Shown: positions 8,087 to 14,937 of the stretch, piece by piece
Position numbering within the stretch: the first letter of the stretch is position 1
Layout: every line of letters starts with the position of its first letter
Source: FEN-1297 sp964498065
GTDB taxonomy: Bacteria > Bacteroidota > Ignavibacteria > Ignavibacteriales > Ignavibacteriaceae
Assembly (NCBI GenBank): GCA_964498065.1
Contig: CAZCFZ010000075.1
Span: 1 to 18,037 of the forward strand
DNA: 18,037 nt
Direction: 5' to 3'
Notes under the pieces: generated by a model
What the model was told of the DNA's origin: nothing
What the model saw: only the letters and a program-made list of their open reading frames with translations
Database searches by the model: none
Program-made: the position numbers and the translations under genes

Positions 8087-9124
8087 ATGAAAAAATTATT
8101 GTTTTTATTATTGATGTTTGGATTAGTATATGCCGGCTGCGGGAAAAAATCGAATAACAATAATATGAAGAACAGTTCCGTTAAAGCAGCTGATACGAGT
8201 TCAATTAAAGGTTCGCCTGTTGAAAATCCAAATCAAAAATTCGATTTAAGATATAAATTTAAAAAGGGAGTTTCATATAAATATAGAATGGCTTCTTTTT
8301 CCAAGAGTGATCAAAGCATAGTGGCGGACAGCAGTTATTATATTATGGAAAAACAAAGTACAATCTATCTTATGGAGGTTAGCCTAAAAAGTATTGAAAA
8401 AGATAGTAGTTTAAATATGGTTTGCAAAATAACTTCAATAAATTTTATTGAAGAGCTAAACGGGAAATATTATAAATATCAATCGGGTGTTACTAAAGAC
8501 TCCGTTGATTTAGCCAGGTTTGCCGAATACGCTGCATTGATTGATAATCCCTTTGACGTAACAATAGGGGAAAACGGCGGAATTGTAAATATTACAAATA
8601 TCGATAAGATTATGAATAAGTTTTTAATATTGAAAAAATTGGATAAACAATTTTCATTGATGCAAAAAATTAGATTGAGGCAGAACATTATTGCCGGCTC
8701 CTTGAAACCTTTGGCTCAAAATATTTTTCGTGAGATGACGCCGAATACTATTGCTAAGGATTCTTCATGGTCTTCCCACCAACCCCCGGTCCCGTTTTTA
8801 ATTTTTACTTTGGATAATACAAACACATATAAGATTAATAAACTTGAGAAGTATAATAATGATCTTGTCGCCTCAATTAACGCAGGTTTAATAACCGAAG
8901 TAAAGGGTAATACCACATATAAACAAGGCCAGACAGTTTTTAAATTTAAAAAGCCTCAAACTTCAGCTAAAGGGAATATATATTTCAATATTTCAAAAGG
9001 ATGTATACAAAAATCAAATATTGAAACCAGGGCAAATATATTTTATACAAAAGAAGTCCCAGGTAAACCCGCAGGAAGCGATACAGAAAATATTACGAGT
9101 TCTAACGTTGTAGAATTAATGTAA
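8087..9124 (+). CDS. Putative lipoprotein of unknown function
   Basis: A 345-residue protein beginning MKKLLFLLLMFGLVYAGCGKKSNNNN. The hydrophobic run ends in a plausible lipobox (VYAGC), so Cys18 is probably lipidated and the protein held at the outer or inner membrane. Residues 19-55 are a polar, Asn/Ser-rich linker. The rest (FDLRYKFKKGVSYKYRMASF, then repeated strand-like segments) looks like a mainly beta periplasmic domain. The pattern reminds me of the uncharacterised DUF6263-type lipoproteins, but I cannot confirm that. An AAAGG upstream supports the ATG at 8087. It follows the NamZ-type gene after 13 bp, so the two are likely co-transcribed, and it ends just before the MITE-like element at 9171. 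No catalytic motif is visible, and its job is unknown. Confidence 0.75.
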   Translation: MKKLLFLLLMFGLVYAGCGKKSNNNNMKNSSVKAADTSSIKGSPVENPNQKFDLRYKFKKGVSYKYRMASFSKSDQSIVADSSYYIMEKQSTIYLMEVSLKSIEKDSSLNMVCKITSINFIEELNGKYYKYQSGVTKDSVDLARFAEYAALIDNPFDVTIGENGGIVNITNIDKIMNKFLILKKLDKQFSLMQKIRLRQNIIAGSLKPLAQNIFREMTPNTIAKDSSWSSHQPPVPFLIFTLDNTNTYKINKLEKYNNDLVASINAGLITEVKGNTTYKQGQTVFKFKKPQTSAKGNIYFNISKGCIQKSNIETRANIFYTKEVPGKPAGSDTENITSSNVVELM

Positions 9125-9170
9125 TTACAATTAATTGGATAGAGCGGGATATAAAAATTATAGATAAAAA

Positions 9171-9280
9171 AGAGGCAGTCTCAAAAGCAATATTTTTTTA
9201 GAAAATTGAACACGGATAACGCAGATTTTTACTGATTTGCACAGTTTTTAATATTGAACATTACTTTTGAGACTGCCTCT
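9171..9280. mobile_element. MITE-like element, also a probable bidirectional terminator
   Basis: AGAGGCAGTCTCAAAAG (9171-9187) and CTTTTGAGACTGCCTCT (9264-9280) are perfect 17-bp inverted ends. Seven more inner bases continue the pairing with two mismatches. The 76-bp interior has no ORF. It contains a degenerate series (CACGGAT, CGCAGAT, TACTGAT, CACAG; 9211-9244) that resembles short repeats I remember as widely dispersed in Bacteroidetes-type genomes. A-rich and T-rich runs flank the ends (9166-9171 and 9282-9287), so on either strand a long hairpin is followed by T residues. It sits exactly between the convergent lipoprotein gene and ribBA and should end both transcripts. No target-site duplication is obvious. 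Confidence 0.65.
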
Positions 9281-9285
9281 GTTTT

Positions 9286-10482
9286 TTACTTTAATATTAA
9301 ATGCCCAAGTTTATCACGCTTTGTTTTAAGATAGCGTTCATTATTTTTATTAGGCGGAATCTCAATCGGAACACGTTCAACTATTTCCAATCCGTATCCT
9401 TTTAAGCCTATTACTTTTTTAGGATTATTAGTAAGCAGTCGTATTTTTTTAACACCTAATTCGAGTAAAATTTGTGCACCTATCCCGTAATCTCTAAGGT
9501 CCGGCTTAAATCCTAAAGCCTCATTTGCCTCAACAGTATCCTTTCCTTCATCCTGCAGTTTGTAAGCACGGATTTTATTTGAAAGACCGATCCCCCTGCC
9601 TTCCTGCCGCATATAAACAACAACACCGCATTCTTCATTTGCAATCATATCAAGAGCGGTATTTAACTGATCATGACAATCACAGCGAAGAGAATGAAAT
9701 ACATCCCCGGTAAGACATTCCGAATGCATGCGAACCAGTACAGGCTTTTCAGGATTAATTTTCCCTTTAATTAAAGCCATCTGTTCTTTTTGATCAAGTT
9801 TTGACAGGAAAATCTTTACTTGAAAATTCCCATGCATAGTCGGTAAACTTGCCTCTGAAATTTTTTCAATCAGCCTTTCATTCTTTAATCTGAATTCAAT
9901 AACATCTTTAACGGTAAGAATTTTCAATTCAAATTTCTTAGCAATTTTCAACAGATCCGGTACTCTTGCCATCTCTCCGTTATCGTGTATAATTTCACAA
10001 AGTACGCCTGCCGGTTTTAATTTGGCAAGCTTACAAAGATCGACTGCTGCTTCCGTGTGGCCCGCTCTTCGCAAAACACCTTCATCAAAAGCTCGTAACG
10101 GAAAAATGTGGCCGGGACGAGCAAAGTCGGATGCTTTGGTATTTTCATCGATTAATTTTTTTATGGTTAAGGCTCTATCTGCAGCAGAAATACCGGTTGT
10201 CGTACCTTCTTTGGCATCAATGGTAACGGTAAATTGAGTTCCATGAAGCGCAGAATTAGAATCGACCATAAGAGGGAGCCCAAGTTCATCCAACCGCTTA
10301 CCGCTTACGGCGGTACACAGCATTCCCCTTCCGTATTTTATCATAAAGTTTACAATTTCAGGAGTAACATATTCGGCAGCGCAAACAAAATCACCTTCAT
10401 TTTCTCTATCTTCATCATCAACAATTATTAAAACTTTACCGTTTTTTATTTCATCAATTGCTTCCTCAACAGAACAAAACAT
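9286..10482 (-). CDS. ribBA: Bifunctional DHBP synthase / GTP cyclohydrolase II
   Basis: A cytoplasmic enzyme supplying both branches of riboflavin synthesis: ribulose 5-phosphate to 3,4-dihydroxy-2-butanone 4-phosphate, and GTP to the 2,5-diamino-pyrimidinone precursor. The 398 residues form two domains. RibB (1-205) shows DDEDRENEGD (22-31), RPGHIFPL (122-129) and RRAGHTEAAVDL (138-149). RibA (206-398) shows RMHSECLTGD and SLRCDCHDQ, which give the zinc cysteines C256, C267 and C269, then RQEGRGIGL (292-300) and RDYGIGAQ (330-337). Both domains keep their key residues, so both activities are expected. The start is the ATG at 10482. It lies 61 bp behind yajC on the same strand. That gap is too short for an FMN riboswitch and none is seen. 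Other rib genes are not nearby. Confidence 0.96.
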   Translation of the reverse strand: MFCSVEEAIDEIKNGKVLIIVDDEDRENEGDFVCAAEYVTPEIVNFMIKYGRGMLCTAVSGKRLDELGLPLMVDSNSALHGTQFTVTIDAKEGTTTGISAADRALTIKKLIDENTKASDFARPGHIFPLRAFDEGVLRRAGHTEAAVDLCKLAKLKPAGVLCEIIHDNGEMARVPDLLKIAKKFELKILTVKDVIEFRLKNERLIEKISEASLPTMHGNFQVKIFLSKLDQKEQMALIKGKINPEKPVLVRMHSECLTGDVFHSLRCDCHDQLNTALDMIANEECGVVVYMRQEGRGIGLSNKIRAYKLQDEGKDTVEANEALGFKPDLRDYGIGAQILLELGVKKIRLLTNNPKKVIGLKGYGLEIVERVPIEIPPNKNNERYLKTKRDKLGHLILK

Positions 10483-10543
10483 AATAACACCTAATTTTTC
10501 AAATTTACATTAACAAAAAACTTATAACGGTTCTTATAATAAG

Positions 10544-10870
10544 TTAGTGGCTATCTTTAGAACCGGAAGGAATTACGCTGGATATTGCACCACGTTCAAA
10601 TTTCAATTTAACATTATCACTCACTTGAACTAATACGGTTTTTTCTTCAATATGAACAACTGTACCGTGCATTCCACCACTGGTTACAACTTTATCTCCT
10701 TTTTGAACATTAGATAGCATTTTTTCTCTATCTTTAGAGCGTTTTTGCTGCGGTCTAATAATCATAAAATAAAAGATTAAAAAAATTGCACCGAACATTA
10801 TTATTGTGCTTACTAAACTACTTCCTCCGCCACCATTTGAAGGCGGCGCCATTGCTAATAAAGCTTCCAA
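10544..10870 (-). CDS. yajC: Preprotein translocase subunit YajC
   Basis: A small inner-membrane partner of SecDF-SecYEG. The 108 residues hold one transmembrane helix (about 18-38, STIIMFGAIFLIFYFMIIRP), the family signature RPQQKRSKDREKML, and a cytoplasmic beta-rich tail with QKGDKVVTSGGMHGTV. The ORF opens with TTG at 10870, directly after the tgt stop codon (TGATTG, no gap). GGAGG five nucleotides upstream of that stop-start pair makes the TTG the likely start. An internal ATG at 10852 would shorten the protein by six residues without harming the fold. tgt-yajC is a classic gene pair, usually followed by secD and secF. Here ribBA follows instead. Confidence 0.95.
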   Translation of the reverse strand: MEALLAMAPPSNGGGGSSLVSTIIMFGAIFLIFYFMIIRPQQKRSKDREKMLSNVQKGDKVVTSGGMHGTVVHIEEKTVLVQVSDNVKLKFERGAISSVIPSGSKDSH

Positions 10871-12022
10871 TCAATCCTCCGATTTATTGTTTACATTTAA
10901 TGAAATATTATTAATTATTTTTGTTTTCCAATCTTTAAAATCACCCGATTTAATATGTTCCCTGGCTTCTTTTACAAGGTTTAAATAAAAATGAAGGTTA
11001 TGCAAACTAGCTAATTCCAAGGCTAATATTTCACCTGCTATAAATAGATGCCGCAAATAAGCTCTAGAATAATTTCTGCATGTATAACAATTACAATTTT
11101 CATCTAACGGCAAAAAATCATTTTTATACCTAGCATTCCGCATCGATAGAACACCATTTGAAGTAAATATATTTGAATTCCTTGCATTTCGTGTAGGCAT
11201 TACACAGTCAAAAATGTCAACTCCTCTTTCAATTGCTTCAAGAATATTTTCCGGACGACCAACCCCCATTAAATATCTAACTTTGTCGTCAGGCATAAAA
11301 TCAGTTGTAAAATCAACTAGGTCATACATTACTTCAGTCGGTTCGCCTACTGCTAGTCCGCCTATCGAATAACCGTCAAAGTCTAATTTAAGCAAATCAC
11401 TGGCAGATTTTTCCCGTAAATCCTTATACACACTTCCTTGAATGATTCCAAATAAAAATTGCTTATGTCCGTAAAGTGGTTTTGTCTTTTCGAATGCTTC
11501 TTTATTTAAGGCGGCCCAATCGGATGTTAACTGAGTTGATTTTTGTGCATACTCATAATCGCAGGGAAACGGAGTACATTCGTCAAGAGACATCATGATA
11601 TCCGACCCGATGCTTCTTTGAATGTTAATAACTTTTTCCGGCGTAAAAAAATGAGTAGAACCGTCAAGATGAGATCGAAATTCTACGCCGTCATGTTTCA
11701 GCTTTCTTAAATCTGTTAAACTAAAAACTTGATAACCACCGCTGTCGGTTAAGATTGGTTTTGACCAATTCATAAATCTATGCAAACCGCCGGCTTTTTC
11801 TAAAACCTCCGTACCGGGTCTTAAATAAAGATGATAAGTATTAGAAAGAACAATTTGTGCTTTAATATCATTCTCTAAATAGCTTTGGTTTACTGCTTTA
11901 ACTGTTCCCTGAGTGCCTACCGGCATAAAATTAGGAGTTTCAACTCTTCCATGATCAGTTTCAAAATAACCCGTTCTAGCTTTTGAATTCTTATCCTTAC
12001 TAACCAGATTTAATTTTAACAA
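10871..12022 (-). CDS. tgt: tRNA-guanine (queuine) transglycosylase
   Basis: A cytoplasmic enzyme that swaps guanine 34 of GUN-anticodon tRNAs for preQ1 in queuosine synthesis. At 383 residues it has the usual bacterial length. Visible motifs are FMPVGTQGTVK (32-42), LTDSGGYQVFSL (91-102) with general-base Asp93, GGLAVGEP (221-228), and FDCVMPTRNARN (271-282) with nucleophile Asp272. The zinc site is CNCYTC (C310, C312, C315) plus His341 in ASLHNLHFY. The start is a TTG at 12022 with a weak AGG six nucleotides upstream. The first in-frame ATG lies at codon 33 inside the conserved core, so it cannot be the start. It is the first gene of a tgt-yajC-ribBA run. The promoter should lie in the 250 bp shared with divergent fabF. 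Confidence 0.96.
   Translation of the reverse strand: MLKLNLVSKDKNSKARTGYFETDHGRVETPNFMPVGTQGTVKAVNQSYLENDIKAQIVLSNTYHLYLRPGTEVLEKAGGLHRFMNWSKPILTDSGGYQVFSLTDLRKLKHDGVEFRSHLDGSTHFFTPEKVINIQRSIGSDIMMSLDECTPFPCDYEYAQKSTQLTSDWAALNKEAFEKTKPLYGHKQFLFGIIQGSVYKDLREKSASDLLKLDFDGYSIGGLAVGEPTEVMYDLVDFTTDFMPDDKVRYLMGVGRPENILEAIERGVDIFDCVMPTRNARNSNIFTSNGVLSMRNARYKNDFLPLDENCNCYTCRNYSRAYLRHLFIAGEILALELASLHNLHFYLNLVKEAREHIKSGDFKDWKTKIINNISLNVNNKSED
10876..10880 (-). promoter_or_regulatory. Shine-Dalgarno of yajC inside the tgt 3' end
   Basis: On the minus strand the sequence reads GGAGGATTGATTGG: a full GGAGG, then the tgt stop TGA, then the yajC TTG with no gap. It decides for the TTG start and indicates translational coupling to tgt. 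Confidence 0.8.
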
Positions 12023-12188
12023 ATTTACCTATAAAGCCCTGAGAAATCAATTTAATTATAGCATACAAATTTAAGCTTATTTTTTTTCAAGTCCCAAAAA
12101 TAGCCAAGTGAATAAGTTTTTTTCTTTGATTTTTAGCTGTTTTCAAAATAAAGCCAAAATATTTTTATTATTATTAGACAATTATTTT

Positions 12189-12196
12189 TATCTTTG
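12189..12196 (+). promoter_or_regulatory. Bacteroidetes-type -7 element upstream of fabF
   Basis: TATCTTTG matches the Bacteroidetes primary-sigma -7 consensus TAnnTTTG exactly and lies 77 nt before the fabF ATG. A matching TTTG at the -33 position is not evident, so this is only a candidate. The surrounding 12023-12272 gap is AT-rich, has no ORF, and must also hold the tgt promoter on the other strand. Confidence 0.4.
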
Positions 12197-12272
12197 CCGA
12201 TAAATTTAGACGTTTTTTACTGCTACGTATTTATACATTTTTTAAATAGAACAATAACAAAAAAGGAAGAAT

Positions 12273-13535
12273 ATGGTATTGAATAATAACCGCAGAGTTG
12301 TAGTTACCGGGATGGGTGCTTTAACTCCTATTGGTCTATCGGTAGATGAATTTTGGAACGGAATGATGAACGGTACAAGCGGATGTGCTTTAATTAATAG
12401 CTTTGATACTTCACGACTTGATACTAAATTCGCTTGCGAATTAAAAGGCTTTGATGCAACAAATTATATGGATCGTAAAGCAGCAAGAAGATTGGATAAA
12501 TACGCACAATATGCAATGGCTGCTGCATTTCAGGCAGTTAACGATAGTGAATTAAAACCGGAAAATTTATCGGAAGAAGAAAAATCAAAAATCGGTGTTG
12601 TATTTGGAAGCGGTATCGGCGGCATCGAAACTTTTTACAATCAATCGGTTGTTAATTATACTCAAGGTCCTCAGAGAGTATCACCTTTCTTTATTCCCAT
12701 GCTAATCCCGGACATTGCAAGCGGATCTATTTCTATCCATTTCGGCTTCCGCGGACCCAACTACTGCATTGTTTCAGCGTGTGCAACCGCAAATAATAAT
12801 ATGATAGACGGATATTTATTAATAAAACAAGGTATTGCGGATATTATTGTAACCGGAGGAAGCGAAGCCCCGATAAATGAAATCGGGATAGCCGGATTTA
12901 ATTCTTCAAAAGCTCTTTCTACAAGAAACGATTCTCCCGAAACGGCCAGTCGTCCTTTTGATGCCACACGTGACGGATTCATTATGGGTGAAGGCGGCGG
13001 CGCTCTTATTCTCGAAGAATTGGAACATGCAAAAAACAGAGGTGCAAAAATTTATGCGGAGATTATAGGCAGCGGATTATCTGCGGATGCTTATCATATT
13101 ACAGCACCTCACCCTGAAGGAACCGGCGCTATATTATCAATGGAATCGGCATTAAAAGGTGCCGGTATAAGTCCTAAAGAAATTGATTATATAAACATGC
13201 ACGGAACTTCTACACAGCTCGGCGATATTGCAGAAACGAAAGCAATTAAAAAAGTATTCGGAGAACATGCTTATAAAGTGAATGTCTCATCTACTAAAAG
13301 TATGACAGGCCATCTTTTAGGTGCTGCAGGCGCTGTTGAAGCTATTGCATCAATTCTAGCAATAAAAAACGATATGATCCCGCCGACAATTAATTTTGTA
13401 AATCCGGATCCCGAATGCGATTTAAATTATACATTTAACAAGCCGCAGAAAAAAGAAGTAAATATTGCTTTAAGTAATGCTTTTGGATTCGGCGGGCACA
13501 ATACTTCAGTATTGTTTAAAAAATATACCGAATAG
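12273..13535 (+). CDS. fabF: Beta-ketoacyl-ACP synthase II
   Basis: The condensing enzyme of type II fatty-acid elongation, joining malonyl-ACP to acyl-ACP in the cytoplasm. The 420 residues cover the whole thiolase fold. The catalytic triad is Cys170 (VSACATANNN), His310 (NMHGTSTQLGD) and His347 (KSMTGHLLGAAGA), with Lys342 also present. Both glycine-rich segments, FGSGIGGIE (111-119) and NAFGFGGHN (402-410), are intact. The residues right after the nucleophile read ATANNN where FabF proteins often have ATGAHN, a mild variation. The start is ATG with AAGGAA seven to twelve bases upstream. Unlike the common arrangement, acpP is not immediately upstream; the gene opens its own unit, with a YbjQ-family gene 59 bp downstream. 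Confidence 0.95.
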   Translation: MVLNNNRRVVVTGMGALTPIGLSVDEFWNGMMNGTSGCALINSFDTSRLDTKFACELKGFDATNYMDRKAARRLDKYAQYAMAAAFQAVNDSELKPENLSEEEKSKIGVVFGSGIGGIETFYNQSVVNYTQGPQRVSPFFIPMLIPDIASGSISIHFGFRGPNYCIVSACATANNNMIDGYLLIKQGIADIIVTGGSEAPINEIGIAGFNSSKALSTRNDSPETASRPFDATRDGFIMGEGGGALILEELEHAKNRGAKIYAEIIGSGLSADAYHITAPHPEGTGAILSMESALKGAGISPKEIDYINMHGTSTQLGDIAETKAIKKVFGEHAYKVNVSSTKSMTGHLLGAAGAVEAIASILAIKNDMIPPTINFVNPDPECDLNYTFNKPQKKEVNIALSNAFGFGGHNTSVLFKKYTE

Positions 13536-13594
13536 AATTTAAGTTCAATTGTCTTTTTTGAATAATTTAAAAACTATTCTTAAAAAGGAGTCCT

Positions 13595-13924
13595 ATGGAT
13601 CATTCAATGGTAACTACTGCTTTTACGTTAGATGGTTATAAAACCGTAAAAAGCCTTGGTGTTGTAAGAGGAATAACAGTTCGCTCCAGGTCCATTGTAG
13701 GAACAATCGGCGGTACTTTGCAGACTTTGTTCGGGGGTAACATTACACTTTTTACCCAGCTTTGTGAAAAAACCCGTGAAGAATCATTTGACTTAATGAT
13801 ACAACATGCGGAACAAATTGGTGCAAACGCTGTTATTGGCGCTAGATATGATACGACTGATGTATTACAAGGTGTAAGCGAGGTTTTGTGTTACGGCACT
13901 GCTGTTGTTGTAGAAAAAGCTTAA
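13595..13924 (+). CDS. YbjQ/UPF0145 family protein
   Basis: A small cytoplasmic protein of 109 residues. It matches the YbjQ (UPF0145) family, annotated in databases as a putative heavy-metal-binding domain. Typical elements are the N-terminal strand (YKTVKSLGVVRGITVRSRS), the middle helix with REESFDLMIQHAEQIGANAVIGARYD (about 70-95) and the final strand with VLCYGTAVVV. The family forms small oligomers, and its role is not established. AGGAG four nucleotides before the ATG marks the start. It lies 59 bp behind fabF without a convincing terminator between, so co-transcription is possible. A weak AT-only hairpin (13973-13990) followed by T-rich DNA may end the transcript. Confidence 0.88.
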   Translation: MDHSMVTTAFTLDGYKTVKSLGVVRGITVRSRSIVGTIGGTLQTLFGGNITLFTQLCEKTREESFDLMIQHAEQIGANAVIGARYDTTDVLQGVSEVLCYGTAVVVEKA

Positions 13925-14006
13925 TTCCATTTTGAAGGATTATAAATTCGAAAAAATTATTTCCTTTTTAGGAATTCTGTAATTAGAATTAATTTTTATT
14001 TTTATC

Positions 14007-14558
14007 ATGAGTATTCACGATATACTCCTTTTTATAATGGGATTTATCGTACAAGGGGAACCGGCACTTTTCTTATGGCTTCTGTATTTTACTAATCAGC
14101 CGGTAAATTGGTGGCTGATTTGTGTAATTGCAGTAGTGTTATCAAATCTCTCTTTCCTAACCTTTTACTTTATAGGCTTTTTTACCAATAAGTCAATTGC
14201 ACTTCAAAAATTCATTAAAAGAATAACCGAAAAATTACCTAAAAAAGATTTTAACCTATCGCAGCCTTTATTAATATTATTTATATGATTTCTATTTGGG
14301 ATACGAAATCCGATTTCAATATTATTCGGTCTAAGGAAATATAATGTTAAAAAATTTGTACTCTATAATTTCTTAGGCAGCATTATCTGGATAAGTACCT
14401 GGTTCAGTTTGTTTTATATTATTCGTTCCGGGATACAAAAGTTTATTATTGGGTATCGCGAATTCTTATATTCGCTTTATATAATATTTCTGTTAATTTG
14501 GATAGTTTGGATTTTAATTCACAACCTTATAAAAATATCAAAGACTTATGAGAAATGA
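14007..14558 (+). pseudogene. DedA-like membrane protein gene interrupted by one in-frame TGA
   Basis: The open frame from ATG 14007 stops at TGA 14286-14288 after 93 codons, yet the same frame stays open for 89 more codons to a TGA at 14556-14558. Joined, the two parts make a 183-residue membrane protein with hydrophobic segments at about 8-28, 36-58, 86-105, 120-145 and 155-178. Around the break it reads LLILFI-stop-FLFGIRNPISILFG, and after it KKFVLYNFLGSIIWI. This fits the DedA/SNARE-associated (PF09335) signature, in which an arginine before F-x-x-G-x-R is typical. The stop therefore replaces that arginine, and a CGA-to-TGA or AGA-to-TGA change would suffice. The full frame overlaps the cupin start by 11 bp, which supports 14558 as the original end. 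No in-frame ATG follows the stop. A sequencing error or a lineage-specific loss are both possible. Confidence 0.75.
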
Positions 14559-14919
14559 ATATGAAATAGTTAGTATAGATAATGCAGAACATTATTCTTG
14601 GGGAAATAACTGCGACGGCTGGCACCTGGTAAATAATGAAGAATTAAGCGTGATACGGGAAAGAGTCCCTCCCGGTGCTGCTGAAGTTAAACATCTTCAT
14701 AAAAATGCCAGACAATTTTTTTATATTCTTGATGGACAGGCAACAATTGAATTTGAAAACGGGAAAAAGGTCTTGCACCCGAACGAAGGAATAGAGATTT
14801 CGCCGGGTACACCTCATAAATTGGTTAATAACGGAAAAGAAGACTTAATCTTTCTTGTTATATCTCAACCCAAAAGCCACGGCGATAAATTTTTAATTGA
14901 TGAAAAAATTGACACTTAA
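14548..14919 (+). CDS. Small single-domain cupin protein
   Basis: A 123-residue cytoplasmic protein with one cupin_2 beta-barrel. Motif 1 is PPGAAEVKHLHKNARQFFYI (41-60): His49 and His51 are kept, but the usual glutamate ligand is replaced by Gln56. Motif 2 is PGTPHKLVNNG (86-96) with His90. Metal binding by three histidines is therefore likely, with an altered fourth ligand. Such proteins include isomerases, dioxygenases and sugar-binding sensors; the substrate cannot be read from sequence. It starts at ATG 14548 inside the end of the interrupted DedA-like frame and has no good Shine-Dalgarno, so it probably relied on translational coupling, which the upstream nonsense codon would weaken. 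It ends 18 bp before the convergent S9 peptidase gene. Confidence 0.85.
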   Translation: MRNEYEIVSIDNAEHYSWGNNCDGWHLVNNEELSVIRERVPPGAAEVKHLHKNARQFFYILDGQATIEFENGKKVLHPNEGIEISPGTPHKLVNNGKEDLIFLVISQPKSHGDKFLIDEKIDT

Positions 14920-14937
14920 GAATCTAATTGACAAATT

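Noticed and set aside
10483..10543. FMN riboswitch upstream of ribBA
   Set aside because: The gap is only 61 bp, far too short for the conserved FMN aptamer, and no matching motif is present.
12761..12982. Minus-strand ORF of 73 codons inside fabF
   Set aside because: It covers the catalytic region of FabF on the other strand and shows no independent coding evidence.
13973..13990. AATTCT/AGAATT hairpin followed by T-rich DNA after the YbjQ-family gene
   Set aside because: A six-base stem with a single G:C pair is too weak to call as a terminator in DNA this AT-rich; it is noted only within the gene entry.
14286..14288. TGA read as a sense codon (alternative genetic code or selenocysteine)
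   Set aside because: TGA ends tgt normally and tryptophan is encoded by TGG. Arginine, not cysteine, is expected at this position, so a nonsense mutation or sequence error is simpler.
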